Source: Paenibacillus dendritiformis
Lineage (GTDB): Bacteria > Bacillota > Bacilli > Paenibacillales > Paenibacillaceae
Assembly: GCF_021654795.1 (NCBI RefSeq)
Contig: NZ_AP025344.1
Span: 1,116,001 to 1,180,000 of the forward strand
Direction of reading: 5' to 3'
Length of the DNA stretch: 64,000 nt
Within the stretch, counting starts at the first letter, position 1; each line of letters begins with the position of its first letter. The translations under genes were made by a program, and so were the position numbers. Positions 8,073 through 17,980 of the stretch are shown here, one piece after another. The notes under the pieces are model-generated. The model was not told the DNA's origin, ran no database searches, and worked only from the letters and a program-made list of their open reading frames with translations.

Positions 8073-9299
8073 ATGAATGTTATTAACCGAGAGATTGGCA
8101 TCCAATACGACAATAAGGCGGTTTTTTCCATGAAAAAATGGGATCTGTCTGCAGCCGGGCAGCCTGGCTTGAGCGAGGAAGGACTGCAGGCCGCTTGGTC
8201 GCCGCTCGATAACGCGATCGAGCAGGGACTTATCCCCGGGGGCGTGGCTCTTATTGGGCGCCGCGGCCATGCGGCGGCTTATGCCGCCGGGCATGCGTTC
8301 CTCAGCGAGGAGCGTTCCCTTCCGGCCAGCGTGGACACGATCTATGACTGCGCGTCATTGACGAAGGTCGTTGTTACGCTGGCGCTCATGCTCCTCTTGA
8401 TGGATCGGGGCCAAGTTCGGCTTGCCGATCCGGTGGCACAGCATATCCCCGCATTTGGGGCCGCGGGGAAGGCAGAGGTTACGATCGGGCAATTGCTGGC
8501 CCATACCTCGGGCCTGCCCGCGCTTCGCCATCTGTATTCGCACGGCTGGACACCGCAGCAGATCCAGGAGGCGATCTGCGCGATGGAACCGGACTATCCG
8601 CCAGGGACGCGCTGCGTCTATAGCTGCCTGGGTTATATAATCCTCGGCGAAATTATCCGGCAGCAGTTCGGCCGTCCGTTAGAGGAAGCCGCCGGGAGCG
8701 AGGTGCTTCAGCCGCTCGGAATGACGGCGAGCCGGTATAATCCGCCGCCGGAATGGAAGCCGCGCATCGCGGCGACGGAATACGATGCGGCGCTGGGCGA
8801 ATACCGCTGGGGCTTCGTGCACGATGAGAACGCCTTTGCGCTTGGCGGGGCGGCGGGCAATGCGGGGCTGTTCTCGACCGCGTCGGATCTGCTTCGGTAT
8901 GCCCGCATGTGGCTGGCCTTGGCTGGCAGCGCCAGTTCCGCCGATGGCGCGACGAACGCCTCCTTAAGCCGCCCCCGGACAGAGGAGGGTCCGGCCGCCT
9001 TCTTATTGTCGCGCGAGGCCGTGAAGGAAGCGCTGCGAAGCCATACCAATGACATCCCGGGAGCAAACCGGGGGCTGGGATGGGTGCTGCACGGAGACCC
9101 GGCCGATGTTGGCGGAAAGGGTCTGTCTCCCTACAGCTTTGGCCATACGGGCTTCACCGGAACGAGCCTTTGGATCGATCCGGCGCAGGATCTCATTTTA
9201 ATTCTGCTGACGAACCGCGTCCATTTCGGCCGGGGCAACTCGATCGCGGCGCTGCGCCGTCAGTTCCACGAGGCTGCGTCCGCGGCTATACAGAACTAA
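8073..9299 (+). CDS. Beta-lactamase-family serine hydrolase (cell-wall related)
   Basis: A 408-residue class-C beta-lactamase/esterase fold protein. The nucleophile motif SxxK is in CASLTKVV, the second motif is YSC in RCVYSCLGYI (YxN is usual, so the Asn is replaced by Cys), and the third is HTG in FGHTGFTG. No signal peptide is obvious, so it may be cytoplasmic. It directly follows anmK; in Bacillus subtilis a related protein (YbbE/AmlB) is encoded in the MurNAc recycling cluster, suggesting a muropeptide-related role. The start is uncertain: 8073 has a weak ribosome site, and 8130 (MKKWDLS) is an alternative. Confidence 0.75.
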   Translation: MNVINREIGIQYDNKAVFSMKKWDLSAAGQPGLSEEGLQAAWSPLDNAIEQGLIPGGVALIGRRGHAAAYAAGHAFLSEERSLPASVDTIYDCASLTKVVVTLALMLLLMDRGQVRLADPVAQHIPAFGAAGKAEVTIGQLLAHTSGLPALRHLYSHGWTPQQIQEAICAMEPDYPPGTRCVYSCLGYIILGEIIRQQFGRPLEEAAGSEVLQPLGMTASRYNPPPEWKPRIAATEYDAALGEYRWGFVHDENAFALGGAAGNAGLFSTASDLLRYARMWLALAGSASSADGATNASLSRPRTEEGPAAFLLSREAVKEALRSHTNDIPGANRGLGWVLHGDPADVGGKGLSPYSFGHTGFTGTSLWIDPAQDLILILLTNRVHFGRGNSIAALRRQFHEAASAAIQN

Positions 9300-9300
9300 T

Positions 9301-9440
9301 TCCTATATCAAAACCTTGGGAAGTAGATCCTAACCTTGCGAATCAAATCCAGAATCTATAGATTAAATCCAAAATCTGGAGAGTGCATCCAGAACCAGTT
9401 GAGTGTATCAAATCCTTGGCAAGCGCATCCGGCGGGATGC
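9301..9440 (+). repeat. Degenerate tandem repeat with exact 20-nt period, seven copies
   Basis: Units at 9301, 9321, 9341, 9361, 9381, 9401 and 9421 each carry ATCC or ATCA at positions 7-10 followed by an A-rich block such as AGAATCT or AAACCTTGG. The spacing is exactly 20 nt with no indel. It starts two bases after the serine hydrolase stop codon. Confidence 0.65.
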
Positions 9441-10100
9441 CGGCCAGGGATTTTTTTGCTGGCAAACAGGCTAGGCTCTGCCGAGCAGTTGGATTGGCGC
9501 ATGCCGTGATAGACGGCAACGTGCCAGATCGAAGGCAGTTGAATCCAGGCAGCAGTGTATCTGCGAGGTCTTTGATCCACTCTCCCTTCGGCTCAGAGAG
9601 AAAGCAAGTAAGGCCCGGTTAGCGTGGAATAAGTCGGGGCGAGCCACTACCATCAGGCGAGCAAGTTGTAGAGCCAGGAAACACATCAAGCAGATGGACC
9701 AAGTGGTTGAATTTAGAAGACGGAATAGCAAATAAAGGGATGCCAACCAACGCACCTTCAGCCCGCCCCTGAGCCAGTGGGAGACTGGCTATAAGGCATC
9801 GGGAGTGGGCAAGCCCGTGCCGGCTTCTGACTCGATGGGATAGTGACGCAAAGAAATAGAACAACACGCATCACCCTGAGGAAGAAGACGCAACATCCCC
9901 TCGGCGCGTTCCTGAGCCAGGGGCCTGTGCCTCCTCACAGGCATTACATCAAATGTAAGGTATGTACTTCCATAATATACATATGTCTACTGCAAAAGGA
10001 CATAAAAACCGTAATGTCCGCATGGTAAAAACAAGGAAAAATAGTTGTTGATCTTTCGTTCGCATCGTTTATAATGATGAAAAATTATTTATAGAAACAG
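9441..10100. other. Gene-free stretch
   Basis: No frame with a convincing ribosome site, codon pattern or motif was found. A short CCGGC/GCCGG hairpin followed by a T run lies near 9428-9458 and might end transcription from the upstream operon. The block CCTGAGCCAG occurs twice (about 9767 and 9912). The AT-rich end (about 10010-10100) probably holds the iclR promoter. Confidence 0.4.
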
Positions 10101-10119
10101 TGTACCGATTATCGGTACA
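10101..10119. promoter_or_regulatory. Perfect 9-1-9 palindrome upstream of the IclR gene
   Basis: TGTACCGATTATCGGTACA is an exact inverted repeat 38 bp before the GTG start of the IclR regulator. Family knowledge: IclR proteins bind palindromes of this size and often autoregulate. Assignment to this regulator is inference. Confidence 0.6.
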
Positions 10120-10157
10120 GAGGCCTTGTTGACTGAAAAAGGGGAAGAGGTGAGGAA

Positions 10158-10919
10158 GTGTCGCTCAAGACGCTGGCCAAATCGCTTGAATTGCTCGATT
10201 GCTTTACATCGGATCATCCGATATGGGGGGTACGTGATTTAGCGAAGAAGCTGGGAATGCACCACTCGGTTGTGCATCGCATCGTTAGTACGTATGAACA
10301 GCATGGCTTTCTCATTCAGAACAGAGACACGCAGAAATACCATCTCGGCTTGAAGCTGCTGGAGTATGGCAAGGTGGTGACCGAGCAGTTGAACATCCAG
10401 CAATATTTTCAGCCGATATTGAAGGAGATTGCGAATTCGACCGGGGAATCGGTGTACCTGAATATGCTTGAAGGGAAAGAGGGCGTCTGCGTATCCATCG
10501 TCCTCAGCTCGAAGGATATTCAATATCTGATTCCGGTCGGCGACCGTTCGCCGCTGTATGCCGGAGCTTCGCAGAAGGTGATGATGGCCTACCTATCGGA
10601 GGAGCTTCAGGAGGAAATCATCCAGGAAGGCCTGAGGGCCGTCACTTCCCGAACGATAACGGATCCGCTCCGCTTGCGGGCGCAGTTGGCGCAAATCAAG
10701 GAGGAGGGCTGGTGCATGTCCGTCGGGGAGTATACGGAAGATGTCGTCGGCATTTCCGTGCCGATGCTGGACAGTCATCGCCGCATTCTTGGCTCCATTA
10801 CGATAGCCGGGCCAAGGTACCGGATCGACGATGAGAAATGCGAGTCGTACTTGCGTATTTTGATTGACCAAGTCCCTTTAATACGTCAAAGCTGCAATAT
10901 TATATCGCATATGTGGTAA
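10158..10919 (+). CDS. IclR-family transcriptional regulator
   Basis: A 253-residue regulator. GTG start at 10158 follows GAGGTGAGG. Residues 1-60 form the winged helix (TLAKSLELLDCF..., VRDLAKKLGMHHSVVHRIVSTYEQHGFL), and residues 80-250 the IclR effector domain (STGESVYLNMLEGKEGVCV, PLYAGASQKVMMAYL, VGISVPMLDSHRRILGSITIAGP). It precedes, in the same direction, the peptide transporter and peptidase genes, which it probably controls in response to a small ligand such as a peptide breakdown product. Two palindromes flank it (10101-10119, 10916-10928). Confidence 0.9.
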   Translation: MSLKTLAKSLELLDCFTSDHPIWGVRDLAKKLGMHHSVVHRIVSTYEQHGFLIQNRDTQKYHLGLKLLEYGKVVTEQLNIQQYFQPILKEIANSTGESVYLNMLEGKEGVCVSIVLSSKDIQYLIPVGDRSPLYAGASQKVMMAYLSEELQEEIIQEGLRAVTSRTITDPLRLRAQLAQIKEEGWCMSVGEYTEDVVGISVPMLDSHRRILGSITIAGPRYRIDDEKCESYLRILIDQVPLIRQSCNIISHMW

Positions 10920-10928
10920 CCAGGTTAC
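10916..10928. promoter_or_regulatory. Palindrome GTAACC-A-GGTTAC overlapping the iclR stop
   Basis: A perfect 6-1-6 inverted repeat overlapping the TAA stop, between iclR and the transporter genes, followed by ATTTTTAC. It could be an operator for the transporter operon or a short terminator; sequence alone does not decide. Confidence 0.35.
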
Positions 10929-10986
10929 ATTTTTACACAGCCGTACTTTATCTAGATAATGAGATACCGCTTTAAAGGGGGAGGGG

Positions 10987-12003
10987 TTGCTCTTGCTACA
11001 ATTCATTACTCGACGTCTGTTGTACCTCATTCCAAGCTTGCTCGGCATCGTTCTCATCACGTTCATTCTGTCCCGAGTCCTGCCGGGCGACCCTGCTCTG
11101 ATGATTGCCGGAGAACAAGCGCCGCAGCATGTGGTGGAGAACATTCGCGCCCAGCTCGGGCTGAACGAGCCGCTGTACGTCCAGTTCGGCACTTATATCA
11201 AGCAGTTGGCCCAAGGGGATCTGGGAATCGCCTGGCACACGGGACACACGGTGCTGGAGGATTTCGCCGTCCGTCTCCCGGCCACGATAGAGCTTGGCTT
11301 CGCCAGTCTGTTGATTGCGTTGCTGGTCGCTATTCCGGTAGGCATAGTGGCCGCTACGAAAAAAGAATCGATTGTGGACCACATCTCCCGCGTTTTTTCA
11401 CTAATCGGCGCCTGCATGCCGGTCTTCTGGCTGGGACTGCTGCTCATCCTGTTTTTCTATTCCAAGCTCGGCATTGCGCCCGCTCCCATGGGCCGAATCG
11501 GCGGAGATATCCTTCCGCCCACTTCGATTACCGGATTGTATCTGGTGGACAGCTTGCTTACGGCGGATTGGGTCGCCTTCAAGCAATCCTTGTCCCATCT
11601 CATTCTTCCGGCCATTTGCCTTAGCGCCGGCACGATGGCTATCATCGCCCGCATGATGCGTTCCAGCATGCTGGAGGTCATCGGCCAGGATTATATCCGG
11701 ACGGCCCGCGCCAAAGGGCTCAATGAACGTTCCGTCGTGTACAAGCATGCTCTGGCCAATGCCTCGATCCCGACGATTACGATGGTCGGTCTCCAGATCG
11801 GCTACCTGCTCGGGGGGGCGGTCATCACGGAAACGATTTTCGCCTGGCCGGGCGTCGGAAGCTATGTGACGGAGTCGATTCTCGCGACGGATTACGCCCC
11901 GATTCAGGCGTTCACGCTGCTAAGCGCCGTCGTATACAGCGGCATCAATTTGCTGGTCGATGTCATCTATGGCTTAATCGATCCGCGCATCCGCTATGAA
12001 TAA
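10987..12003 (+). CDS. Peptide ABC transporter permease, DppB/OppB type
   Basis: A membrane permease of about 337 residues. The start is TTG at 10987 or, better spaced from the GGGGGAGG site, TTG at 10993 (MLQFITRRLL). Residues 1-30 are the conserved DppB opening helix (LLYLIPSLLGIVLITFILSR followed by VLPGDPA). The EAA-type cytoplasmic loop is seen in YIRTARAKGLNERSV. Six membrane segments are apparent. It is the first gene of a transporter operon with the dppC, dppA, dppD and dppF homologues downstream. Confidence 0.9.
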   Translation: MLLLQFITRRLLYLIPSLLGIVLITFILSRVLPGDPALMIAGEQAPQHVVENIRAQLGLNEPLYVQFGTYIKQLAQGDLGIAWHTGHTVLEDFAVRLPATIELGFASLLIALLVAIPVGIVAATKKESIVDHISRVFSLIGACMPVFWLGLLLILFFYSKLGIAPAPMGRIGGDILPPTSITGLYLVDSLLTADWVAFKQSLSHLILPAICLSAGTMAIIARMMRSSMLEVIGQDYIRTARAKGLNERSVVYKHALANASIPTITMVGLQIGYLLGGAVITETIFAWPGVGSYVTESILATDYAPIQAFTLLSAVVYSGINLLVDVIYGLIDPRIRYE

Positions 12004-12044
12004 TCCATCTCTCATGTCATGACATCTTAGGAGGTGCAACCGTG

Positions 12045-12965
12045 ATGAAAGGATCAACCTCATCGACCGCTGCCATCGCGGCGGCGAGCGACACATCCAG
12101 GCTGCAGGAGCTATGGCATGGGCTGCGGCAGTGGAGCAAGCTGTTCCTTCGCAACAAGCTTGCCGCGCTCGGCCTCATCCTGATCGTGGTGTGGACGCTC
12201 CTGGCCATCGCCGCGCCGCTGGTCGCGCCCTATGCGCCGGATGCCACGCAGCTGGCTGCGAAGCTGCAAGGTCCGAGCGGGGAGCATTGGTTCGGGACGG
12301 ACCAGTTCGGCCGGGATATTTTCAGCCGTGTCGTCTATGCGGCGCGCATCTCGATCTGGACCGGGCTTATCGCCGTCGGAATCTCTTTCTTCATCGGCGT
12401 TCCGCTCGGCGGCATCGCTGCCTATTACGGCGGCTGGATCGGGAATGTGATTATGCGCGTCATGGATATTTTTCTGGCGTTCCCTTCGCTCATTCTGGCG
12501 ATGGCGATCGCGGCCGCCATGGGCCCCGGCCTCGTCAGCGCGATGATGGCCGTTGGCGTCGTCGGCATTCCGGAGTTCGCCCGTCTGATGTACAGCCAGA
12601 CTATCTATTTGAAGGAACGCGAATTCGTGGAGGCGAGCCGTTCCATCGGGGTCAAGGACGGCACCATTCTTGTCCGGCATATTTTCCCGAATGCGCTCGC
12701 GCCGCTGCTCGTCCGCATCACGCTCGGGATGGGGTTCGCCATCTTGACGGCGGCGAGCTTGAGCTTTCTCGGTCTCGGCGTGCGCCCGCCGCTGGCGGAA
12801 TGGGGGGCGATGATATCCGAAGGCCGCGAGTACATTATTACCGGCGAATGGTGGCTGGTCACCTTCCCGGGGCTTGCCATCGCAACAACGATTCTTGGCT
12901 TCAATCTGCTTGGCGACGGACTGCGCGACGTCCTTGATCCGCGGCTGCGCACAAGCCGGAAATAA
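12045..12965 (+). CDS. Peptide ABC transporter permease, DppC/OppC type
   Basis: A 306-residue inner-membrane permease. ATG at 12045 after AGGAGGT; the overlapping GTG at 12042 is an alternative. It has the OppC N-terminal helix after a polar leader (LAALGLILIVVWTLLAIAAPLVAPYAPD), the motif HWFGTDQFGRDIFSRVVYAARIS, and the EAA loop FVEASRSIGVKDGTILVRHI. It pairs with the DppB homologue 41 nt upstream to form the membrane channel of the importer. Confidence 0.9.
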   Translation: MKGSTSSTAAIAAASDTSRLQELWHGLRQWSKLFLRNKLAALGLILIVVWTLLAIAAPLVAPYAPDATQLAAKLQGPSGEHWFGTDQFGRDIFSRVVYAARISIWTGLIAVGISFFIGVPLGGIAAYYGGWIGNVIMRVMDIFLAFPSLILAMAIAAAMGPGLVSAMMAVGVVGIPEFARLMYSQTIYLKEREFVEASRSIGVKDGTILVRHIFPNALAPLLVRITLGMGFAILTAASLSFLGLGVRPPLAEWGAMISEGREYIITGEWWLVTFPGLAIATTILGFNLLGDGLRDVLDPRLRTSRK

Positions 12966-13003
12966 GCGATATTTTTCAGTCGAATCTTCAGGGGGAGGAA
13001 ACA

Positions 13004-14614
13004 ATGATGAAACGAAGCAACTTGACGATGGCCCTTGTATTGACACTCATCTTGGCTCTGGTTGCGGGCTGCGCGCCGAAGGCGAACCAGTCGGGGGGAG
13101 ACAGTGCCGCCGGCCCGGGCGAACAAACGAACGCATCCGGCAGCGGCTCCGGCGGCAAAACGCTGACCGTCGCCTATTCCGAAGGCGGGCAGACGCTCGA
13201 TCCGGCGGAAGCGAACGATCTGACGTCGGATACGCTGGTGCTGTCCACGTATGATCAGCTCGTCACATACGGCGTCAAAAACGTAGATGGCGCGGATATC
13301 GCTGCCACCGAAGAAATCAAGCCGATGCTGGCCGAGTCGTGGGACGTGTCCGATGACCAGCAGACGTATACGTTCAAGCTGCGCCAGGACGTGAAGTTCC
13401 ATAGCGGCAATCCGCTCGACGCGGATGCAGTCGTCTTCTCGCTCGATCATATCAAAAACTCGAACTCGGGCGGTTTCTTGTATCAGCAAGCCTCGATCGA
13501 GTCGTACCGCAAGGTGGACGACCATACGGTGGAGGTAAAGCTGGAGCGCCCGAACCATATGTTCTTGCAAATTTTAGCGATGTACTCCTTCTCCGTCATC
13601 GATCCGAAAGCGATCGAAGGGGAGCCAAGTGAATTTTTGAAGACGAAGACGGCAGGTTCCGGGCCATTCAAGCTGGAGAAATGGGATCCTTCCTCCGAGG
13701 CGGTATTCGTGGCGAACGACGATTACTGGCAGGAGCGCGCCAAGCTGGACAAAGTGGTCATGAAGTTCATGAAGGAAGCTTCGTCCCGCACGATGATGCT
13801 GAACAAGGGCGATATCGACCTGGCCATGGAGATTCCGCCGAAGGATGTCGATACGCTGAAGCAGAACACCGGGCTGACCGTGCGCTCTGACGCGAGCAAC
13901 CGCATTTTGTACATGGGTCTGAACAATAACGTGAAGCCGTTCGACAATCCGAAGGTGCGCCAGGCGATCGCCTGCGCGATTCCGCATGATGCGCTTCTGA
14001 AGGATGTCATGTACGGACAAGCCAAGCAAATGAAGAGCATCGTGGCAAGCAATACGCCGGGCTTTTCCGATAAGGGCTACGAGTATGAATACAACCTGGA
14101 CAAAGCGAAGGAGCTGCTGAAGGAAGCGGGCTACGAGAATGGCTTCTCGTTCGACTTCACGCTCGGCTCCGGCTTCAAAGACTGGGAAGACGCCGCCACG
14201 GTCATCCAGGCTGAACTGAAAAAGATCGGCGTCACAATGAACATCAACAAGTTGGCGCGCGCGCAGTTCCTGGAACAGCTTCGCACCGGCAACGTGCAGT
14301 CCTTCATGTCGAAATGGACTTCTTTCGTCAACGATCCGGAATACCATCTCGGATTCCTGGTCGATAGCGAGAGCTCTTCCAACTACGTTCATTACGATAA
14401 CGCGAAGGTCAATGAGCTGTTGGATCTGGCGGCGGTCGAGACGGACATGACGAAGCGCAATGCCATGTATGAAGAAATCCAGGGCTTGATCAATGCGGAC
14501 ATGCCATATGTGTACATGTACGAGTACAACCGCCTCGTGGCGTTCAACAACGATGTGAAGGGGTATATTTTCTTCCCGGATGAATGCTTGCGTTTTTACC
14601 CGCTTTCCAAATAA
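13004..14614 (+). CDS. Peptide-binding lipoprotein (SBP_bac_5)
   Basis: A 536-residue lipoprotein that would bind peptides outside the membrane and deliver them to the DppBC-like permease. Lipobox LVAGC at residues 20-24 gives a lipidated Cys; a Ser/Gly-rich tether follows. Family motifs: LAESWDVSDDQQTYTFKLRQDVKFHSG split over residues 108-134, PKVRQAIACAIPHDAL, and DKAKELLKEAGYENG. Start 13004 after GGGGGAGG. Full length. Specificity (di- or oligopeptide, or other) cannot be read from sequence. Confidence 0.92.
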   Translation: MMKRSNLTMALVLTLILALVAGCAPKANQSGGDSAAGPGEQTNASGSGSGGKTLTVAYSEGGQTLDPAEANDLTSDTLVLSTYDQLVTYGVKNVDGADIAATEEIKPMLAESWDVSDDQQTYTFKLRQDVKFHSGNPLDADAVVFSLDHIKNSNSGGFLYQQASIESYRKVDDHTVEVKLERPNHMFLQILAMYSFSVIDPKAIEGEPSEFLKTKTAGSGPFKLEKWDPSSEAVFVANDDYWQERAKLDKVVMKFMKEASSRTMMLNKGDIDLAMEIPPKDVDTLKQNTGLTVRSDASNRILYMGLNNNVKPFDNPKVRQAIACAIPHDALLKDVMYGQAKQMKSIVASNTPGFSDKGYEYEYNLDKAKELLKEAGYENGFSFDFTLGSGFKDWEDAATVIQAELKKIGVTMNINKLARAQFLEQLRTGNVQSFMSKWTSFVNDPEYHLGFLVDSESSSNYVHYDNAKVNELLDLAAVETDMTKRNAMYEEIQGLINADMPYVYMYEYNRLVAFNNDVKGYIFFPDECLRFYPLSK

Positions 14615-14662
14615 GACAAGAGATAACGATCGCAATGGATATGGATACAGGAGGGGATTACG

Positions 14663-15922
14663 GTGAATGAATGGAAGCAACGCTGGATAGACGAAGTGGA
14701 ACGGCGCCAGGACGAATTGCTGGGCTTGTGCTCGAAGCTGATTCAATTCCCGACGGAAAATCCGCCTGGGGACTCGCGTGACATCAGCCAGTTCATTATC
14801 GACTACTTGGCCGGGGTTGGCATCGAGACCAAGGTGTATGACGCTGGAGACAACATGCTCAATCTCATTGCTACGATTGGCGATGAATCGGCATCGGAAC
14901 GCCATTTGATCTATTGCGGCCATACCGATGTCGTGCCGGCAGGCGACCGCTCCCGCTGGGACTTCGATCCGTTCTCCGGCGAAGTGCGGGACGGCTATGT
15001 GCTCGGACGCGGGGCCAGCGACATGAAATGCGGCTTGGCCGGGCTTATCTTCAGCGTGAAGCTGCTGAAGGAGCTGCAGGTTCCGCTCAAAGGCAGAGTG
15101 TCGCTGCTCATCGTGCCGGATGAGGAGACGGGCGGGCATCTCGGCGTGCCGTGGGTGTTCGAGCGGAAGCTGATCCACGGCACGGCGGCGGTTATCGCCG
15201 AGCCGTCGCATCCGCTGCATCCGACGATCGGGCAGAAGGGAAGCTGCTGGTTCAACTTCACGGTGACAGGCACGCCGGGCCACGGCAGCCTGTCTCCCCT
15301 CCTCGGCGACAATGCGATTATGAAGGCGGCCGCAGCCGTTCAGGCGCTGCAGCAGCTGCATCATTATCCGGTCGAGCTGCCAGAGGAAGTGAAGGATATT
15401 ATCGAAGTGACGAAGCGTTATATCGCGGAAAAAGAAAATGCCGATTTCTCCGCCATCATCGATCGCGTGTCGGTCAATGTCGGCTTGATCGAAGGCGGAA
15501 CGAAGACGAACGTCGTGCCTGACCGCTGCACGGTCAGCGTCGATACGCGCCTTCCGTTCGGCGTCGAGCCGGCCCAGGTGCTGGCTGAGGCGAAGCGGCT
15601 GCTGGCCGAGATCGGCATCGAGACGGAGCTTCATCCGGAAGGCTTCCAGGGACTGGCGAACTGGACGCCGCCGACGGATCCGATCGTGGAGGAACTCGTG
15701 CAGCATATCTGCGACGTGAAGCAGGAAGAAGGCTACGGCGTCCTGCAATGGGCATCCAGCGATGCGCGCCATTTCCGCCGCGCCGGCATTCCGGTGCTCC
15801 AGTACGGCCCTGCCGAACTGTCCACCATTCACGGCTTCAACGAGAAGGCGCCGGTGCAGGACGTGGTGGACGCGGCCAAGGTGTACACGCTGACGGCGCT
15901 CAGCTACTTGGGTGGTGAGTAA
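14663..15922 (+). CDS. M20-family metallopeptidase (ArgE/DapE/carboxypeptidase type)
   Basis: A 419-residue zinc hydrolase, cytoplasmic. GTG start at 14663 after GAGGGG. Metal and catalytic motifs: [11 protein letters not shown] (first His and Asp), [13 protein letters not shown] (bridging Asp), VPDEETGG (catalytic Glu and metal Glu), and the late His region near [11 protein letters not shown]. The dimerisation domain is in the middle ([17 protein letters not shown]). It sits between the transporter's binding protein and its ATPases, so it probably hydrolyses the imported peptide or acylated amino acid. Confidence 0.88.
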   Translation: MNEWKQRWIDEVERRQDELLGLCSKLIQFPTENPPGDSRDISQFIIDYLAGVGIETKVYDAGDNMLNLIATIGDESASERHLIYCGHTDVVPAGDRSRWDFDPFSGEVRDGYVLGRGASDMKCGLAGLIFSVKLLKELQVPLKGRVSLLIVPDEETGGHLGVPWVFERKLIHGTAAVIAEPSHPLHPTIGQKGSCWFNFTVTGTPGHGSLSPLLGDNAIMKAAAAVQALQQLHHYPVELPEEVKDIIEVTKRYIAEKENADFSAIIDRVSVNVGLIEGGTKTNVVPDRCTVSVDTRLPFGVEPAQVLAEAKRLLAEIGIETELHPEGFQGLANWTPPTDPIVEELVQHICDVKQEEGYGVLQWASSDARHFRRAGIPVLQYGPAELSTIHGFNEKAPVQDVVDAAKVYTLTALSYLGGE

Positions 15923-15923
15923 C

Positions 15924-16904
15924 ATGGAACCGGTGCTGGCAGTCGAACAGCTGGAAACGGAATTTGTTACGAACGGGGGCGTCTTCAAGGCGGTGGACGG
16001 CGTAAGCTTCCACGTGCACCAAGGGGAGACGCTCGGCGTTGTCGGCGAATCGGGCTGCGGCAAAAGCGTCACTTCCTTGTCCATCATGGGGCTTCTCCCG
16101 AAGAAAATCGGCCGGGTGAAGGGCGGACGCATTCAGTTCCATGGGAACGACCTGCTGCAAGTCCCGGAAAAGAAAATGAGGTCCATTCGCGGCAACCGGA
16201 TCGCGATGATCTTCCAGGAGCCGATGACCTCGCTCAATCCGGTGTTCCGGATCGGCGATCAACTGGCCGAGTCCATCCAGCTTCATAAGAAGCTGAAGCG
16301 CAAGGAAGCGATGCGGCATGCTGTCGACATGCTGCGCAAGGTCGGCATTCCGCATCCCGAGTCGGTGGCGCAGGAATATCCGCACCAGCTCTCGGGCGGG
16401 ATGCGCCAGCGGGTCATGATCGCGATGGCGATGTCCTGCAATCCGGAGGTGCTGATCGCGGACGAGCCGACGACGGCGCTTGACGTGACCATTCAAGCGC
16501 AGATCCTGGATTTGATGCGGCAGCTGCAGGAGGAAGAGAAGACGTCTATCCTGCTTATTACCCACGACCTCGGGGTCGTCGCCGAGATGTGCCACCGCGT
16601 CGTCGTCATGTACGCGGGACAGGTCGTGGAGGAGGCGGATGTGGAGACGCTCTTCGAATCGCCGCAGCATCCGTATACGCAAGGGCTGCTGGCCTCGCTG
16701 CCGCAGCTCGCCGGGGAGCAGGAGCGGCTGGAGTCGATTCCCGGCACGGTGCCGAGTCCGCTGCAGATGCCGCCGGGCTGCCGCTTCGCCCCGCGCTGCA
16801 AATACCGGACGGAAGCGTGCGATCAGGCGCAGCCCGCGCTGACGGATCTGGGCGGCGGGCACCGCTGCCGCTGTCTGCTCGTCGAGAAGGGGGTGGCGCG
16901 ATGA
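15924..16904 (+). CDS. Peptide ABC transporter ATP-binding protein, DppD type
   Basis: A 326-residue ATPase powering peptide import. ATG at 15924 lies one base after the peptidase stop, with GGTGGTGAG as ribosome site. Walker [12 protein letters not shown] signature [16 protein letters not shown], Walker [14 protein letters not shown], and H-loop [10 protein letters not shown] are present. The C-terminal oligo_HPY region has [14 protein letters not shown] with cysteines typical of DppD/F, often an iron-sulfur site in this family. Its stop overlaps the next start by four bases. Confidence 0.93.
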   Translation: MEPVLAVEQLETEFVTNGGVFKAVDGVSFHVHQGETLGVVGESGCGKSVTSLSIMGLLPKKIGRVKGGRIQFHGNDLLQVPEKKMRSIRGNRIAMIFQEPMTSLNPVFRIGDQLAESIQLHKKLKRKEAMRHAVDMLRKVGIPHPESVAQEYPHQLSGGMRQRVMIAMAMSCNPEVLIADEPTTALDVTIQAQILDLMRQLQEEEKTSILLITHDLGVVAEMCHRVVVMYAGQVVEEADVETLFESPQHPYTQGLLASLPQLAGEQERLESIPGTVPSPLQMPPGCRFAPRCKYRTEACDQAQPALTDLGGGHRCRCLLVEKGVAR

Positions 16905-17863
16905 CGGCATTGCTGCAAGTGCGCAATCTGAAAAAGCATTATCCGATTCGCAAAGGGCTCATGAATAAGCAGGTCGGCTCCGTGAAATCGGTGGATGGCT
17001 TGAACTTCGATATCTATGAAGGCGAGACCTTCGGCATCGTCGGCGAATCCGGCTGCGGCAAGTCGACGACAGGCCGCTCCGTCTTGCGCCTCATTGAACC
17101 GACGGAAGGCGAAGTCTGGTTCCAAGGCCGCAATCTTATGGCGCTCTCTCCGAAGGAGCTGCGCCAGCTTCGCCCCGAGATGAGCATGATCTTCCAGGAT
17201 CCGTACGCGTCGCTGAATCCGCGCTGGACCGTGCAGCGCATCCTGGAGGAGCCGCTGCAGACCCATCTGCCGATGCGGTCCCCGGAGCGGAAGCAGCGCG
17301 TGCAGGAACTGATGGAGCGGGTAGGGCTGTCGTCATTTCAAGCGAACCGTTTTCCGCATGAATTCTCGGGCGGCCAGCGGCAGCGCGTCGGCATCGCCCG
17401 CGCCCTGGCGCTCAACCCGAAGTTCATCGTCTGCGACGAGCCGGTCTCGGCGCTGGACGTGTCGATTCAGTCGCAGGTGCTCAACCTGATGCAGGATTTG
17501 CAGGAGCAAGAGAAGCTGACCTATATGTTCATTTCTCATGATTTATCGGTCGTCAAGTTCCTGTGCACCCGAGTCGGGGTCATGTATCTTGGCAAAATGG
17601 TCGAGCTGGCGCCGAAGCGGAAGCTGTATGCGAATCCGCTCCATCCTTATACGAAGGCGCTCATGTCGGCGGTGCCTGTGCCGAACCCGAAGGCGAAGAA
17701 GGAGCGAATCGTCTTGTCCGGCGAAGTGCCGAGCGCCAAAAATCCGCCGCAAGGCTGCGCCTTCCATCTTCGCTGTCCGATGGCGTCGGAGCGCTGCCGC
17801 ACCGTCCAGCCCGAATGGCGGGAGGCGGATGAAGGGCATTGGGTGGCCTGCCATCATATTTAA
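16901..17863 (+). CDS. Peptide ABC transporter ATP-binding protein, DppF type
   Basis: A 320-residue ATPase, partner of the DppD homologue; ATGA overlap with it indicates translational coupling. Opens [19 protein letters not shown], Walker [11 protein letters not shown]-loop [15 protein letters not shown], signature [16 protein letters not shown], Walker [17 protein letters not shown]-loop [13 protein letters not shown]-terminal [14 protein letters not shown] matches the OppF/DppF tail. The two ATPases complete a five-part importer. Confidence 0.93.
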   Translation: MTALLQVRNLKKHYPIRKGLMNKQVGSVKSVDGLNFDIYEGETFGIVGESGCGKSTTGRSVLRLIEPTEGEVWFQGRNLMALSPKELRQLRPEMSMIFQDPYASLNPRWTVQRILEEPLQTHLPMRSPERKQRVQELMERVGLSSFQANRFPHEFSGGQRQRVGIARALALNPKFIVCDEPVSALDVSIQSQVLNLMQDLQEQEKLTYMFISHDLSVVKFLCTRVGVMYLGKMVELAPKRKLYANPLHPYTKALMSAVPVPNPKAKKERIVLSGEVPSAKNPPQGCAFHLRCPMASERCRTVQPEWREADEGHWVACHHI

Positions 17864-17980
17864 GGTCTAAGGCTTCCCTGTCTGGTTCCGGCCCGGCAGA
17901 GAGGCTGGCAGGTTGGGCTGCAACGTAACGATGATACCGACAACTATGACTCTATGACATCGAGCGGAAAGGGAGAGAAA

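Noticed and set aside
13574..16132. Very long minus-strand open frame
   Set aside because: It runs antisense over the binding protein, peptidase and ATPase genes; high GC third positions create such frames. The forward proteins have clear family motifs.
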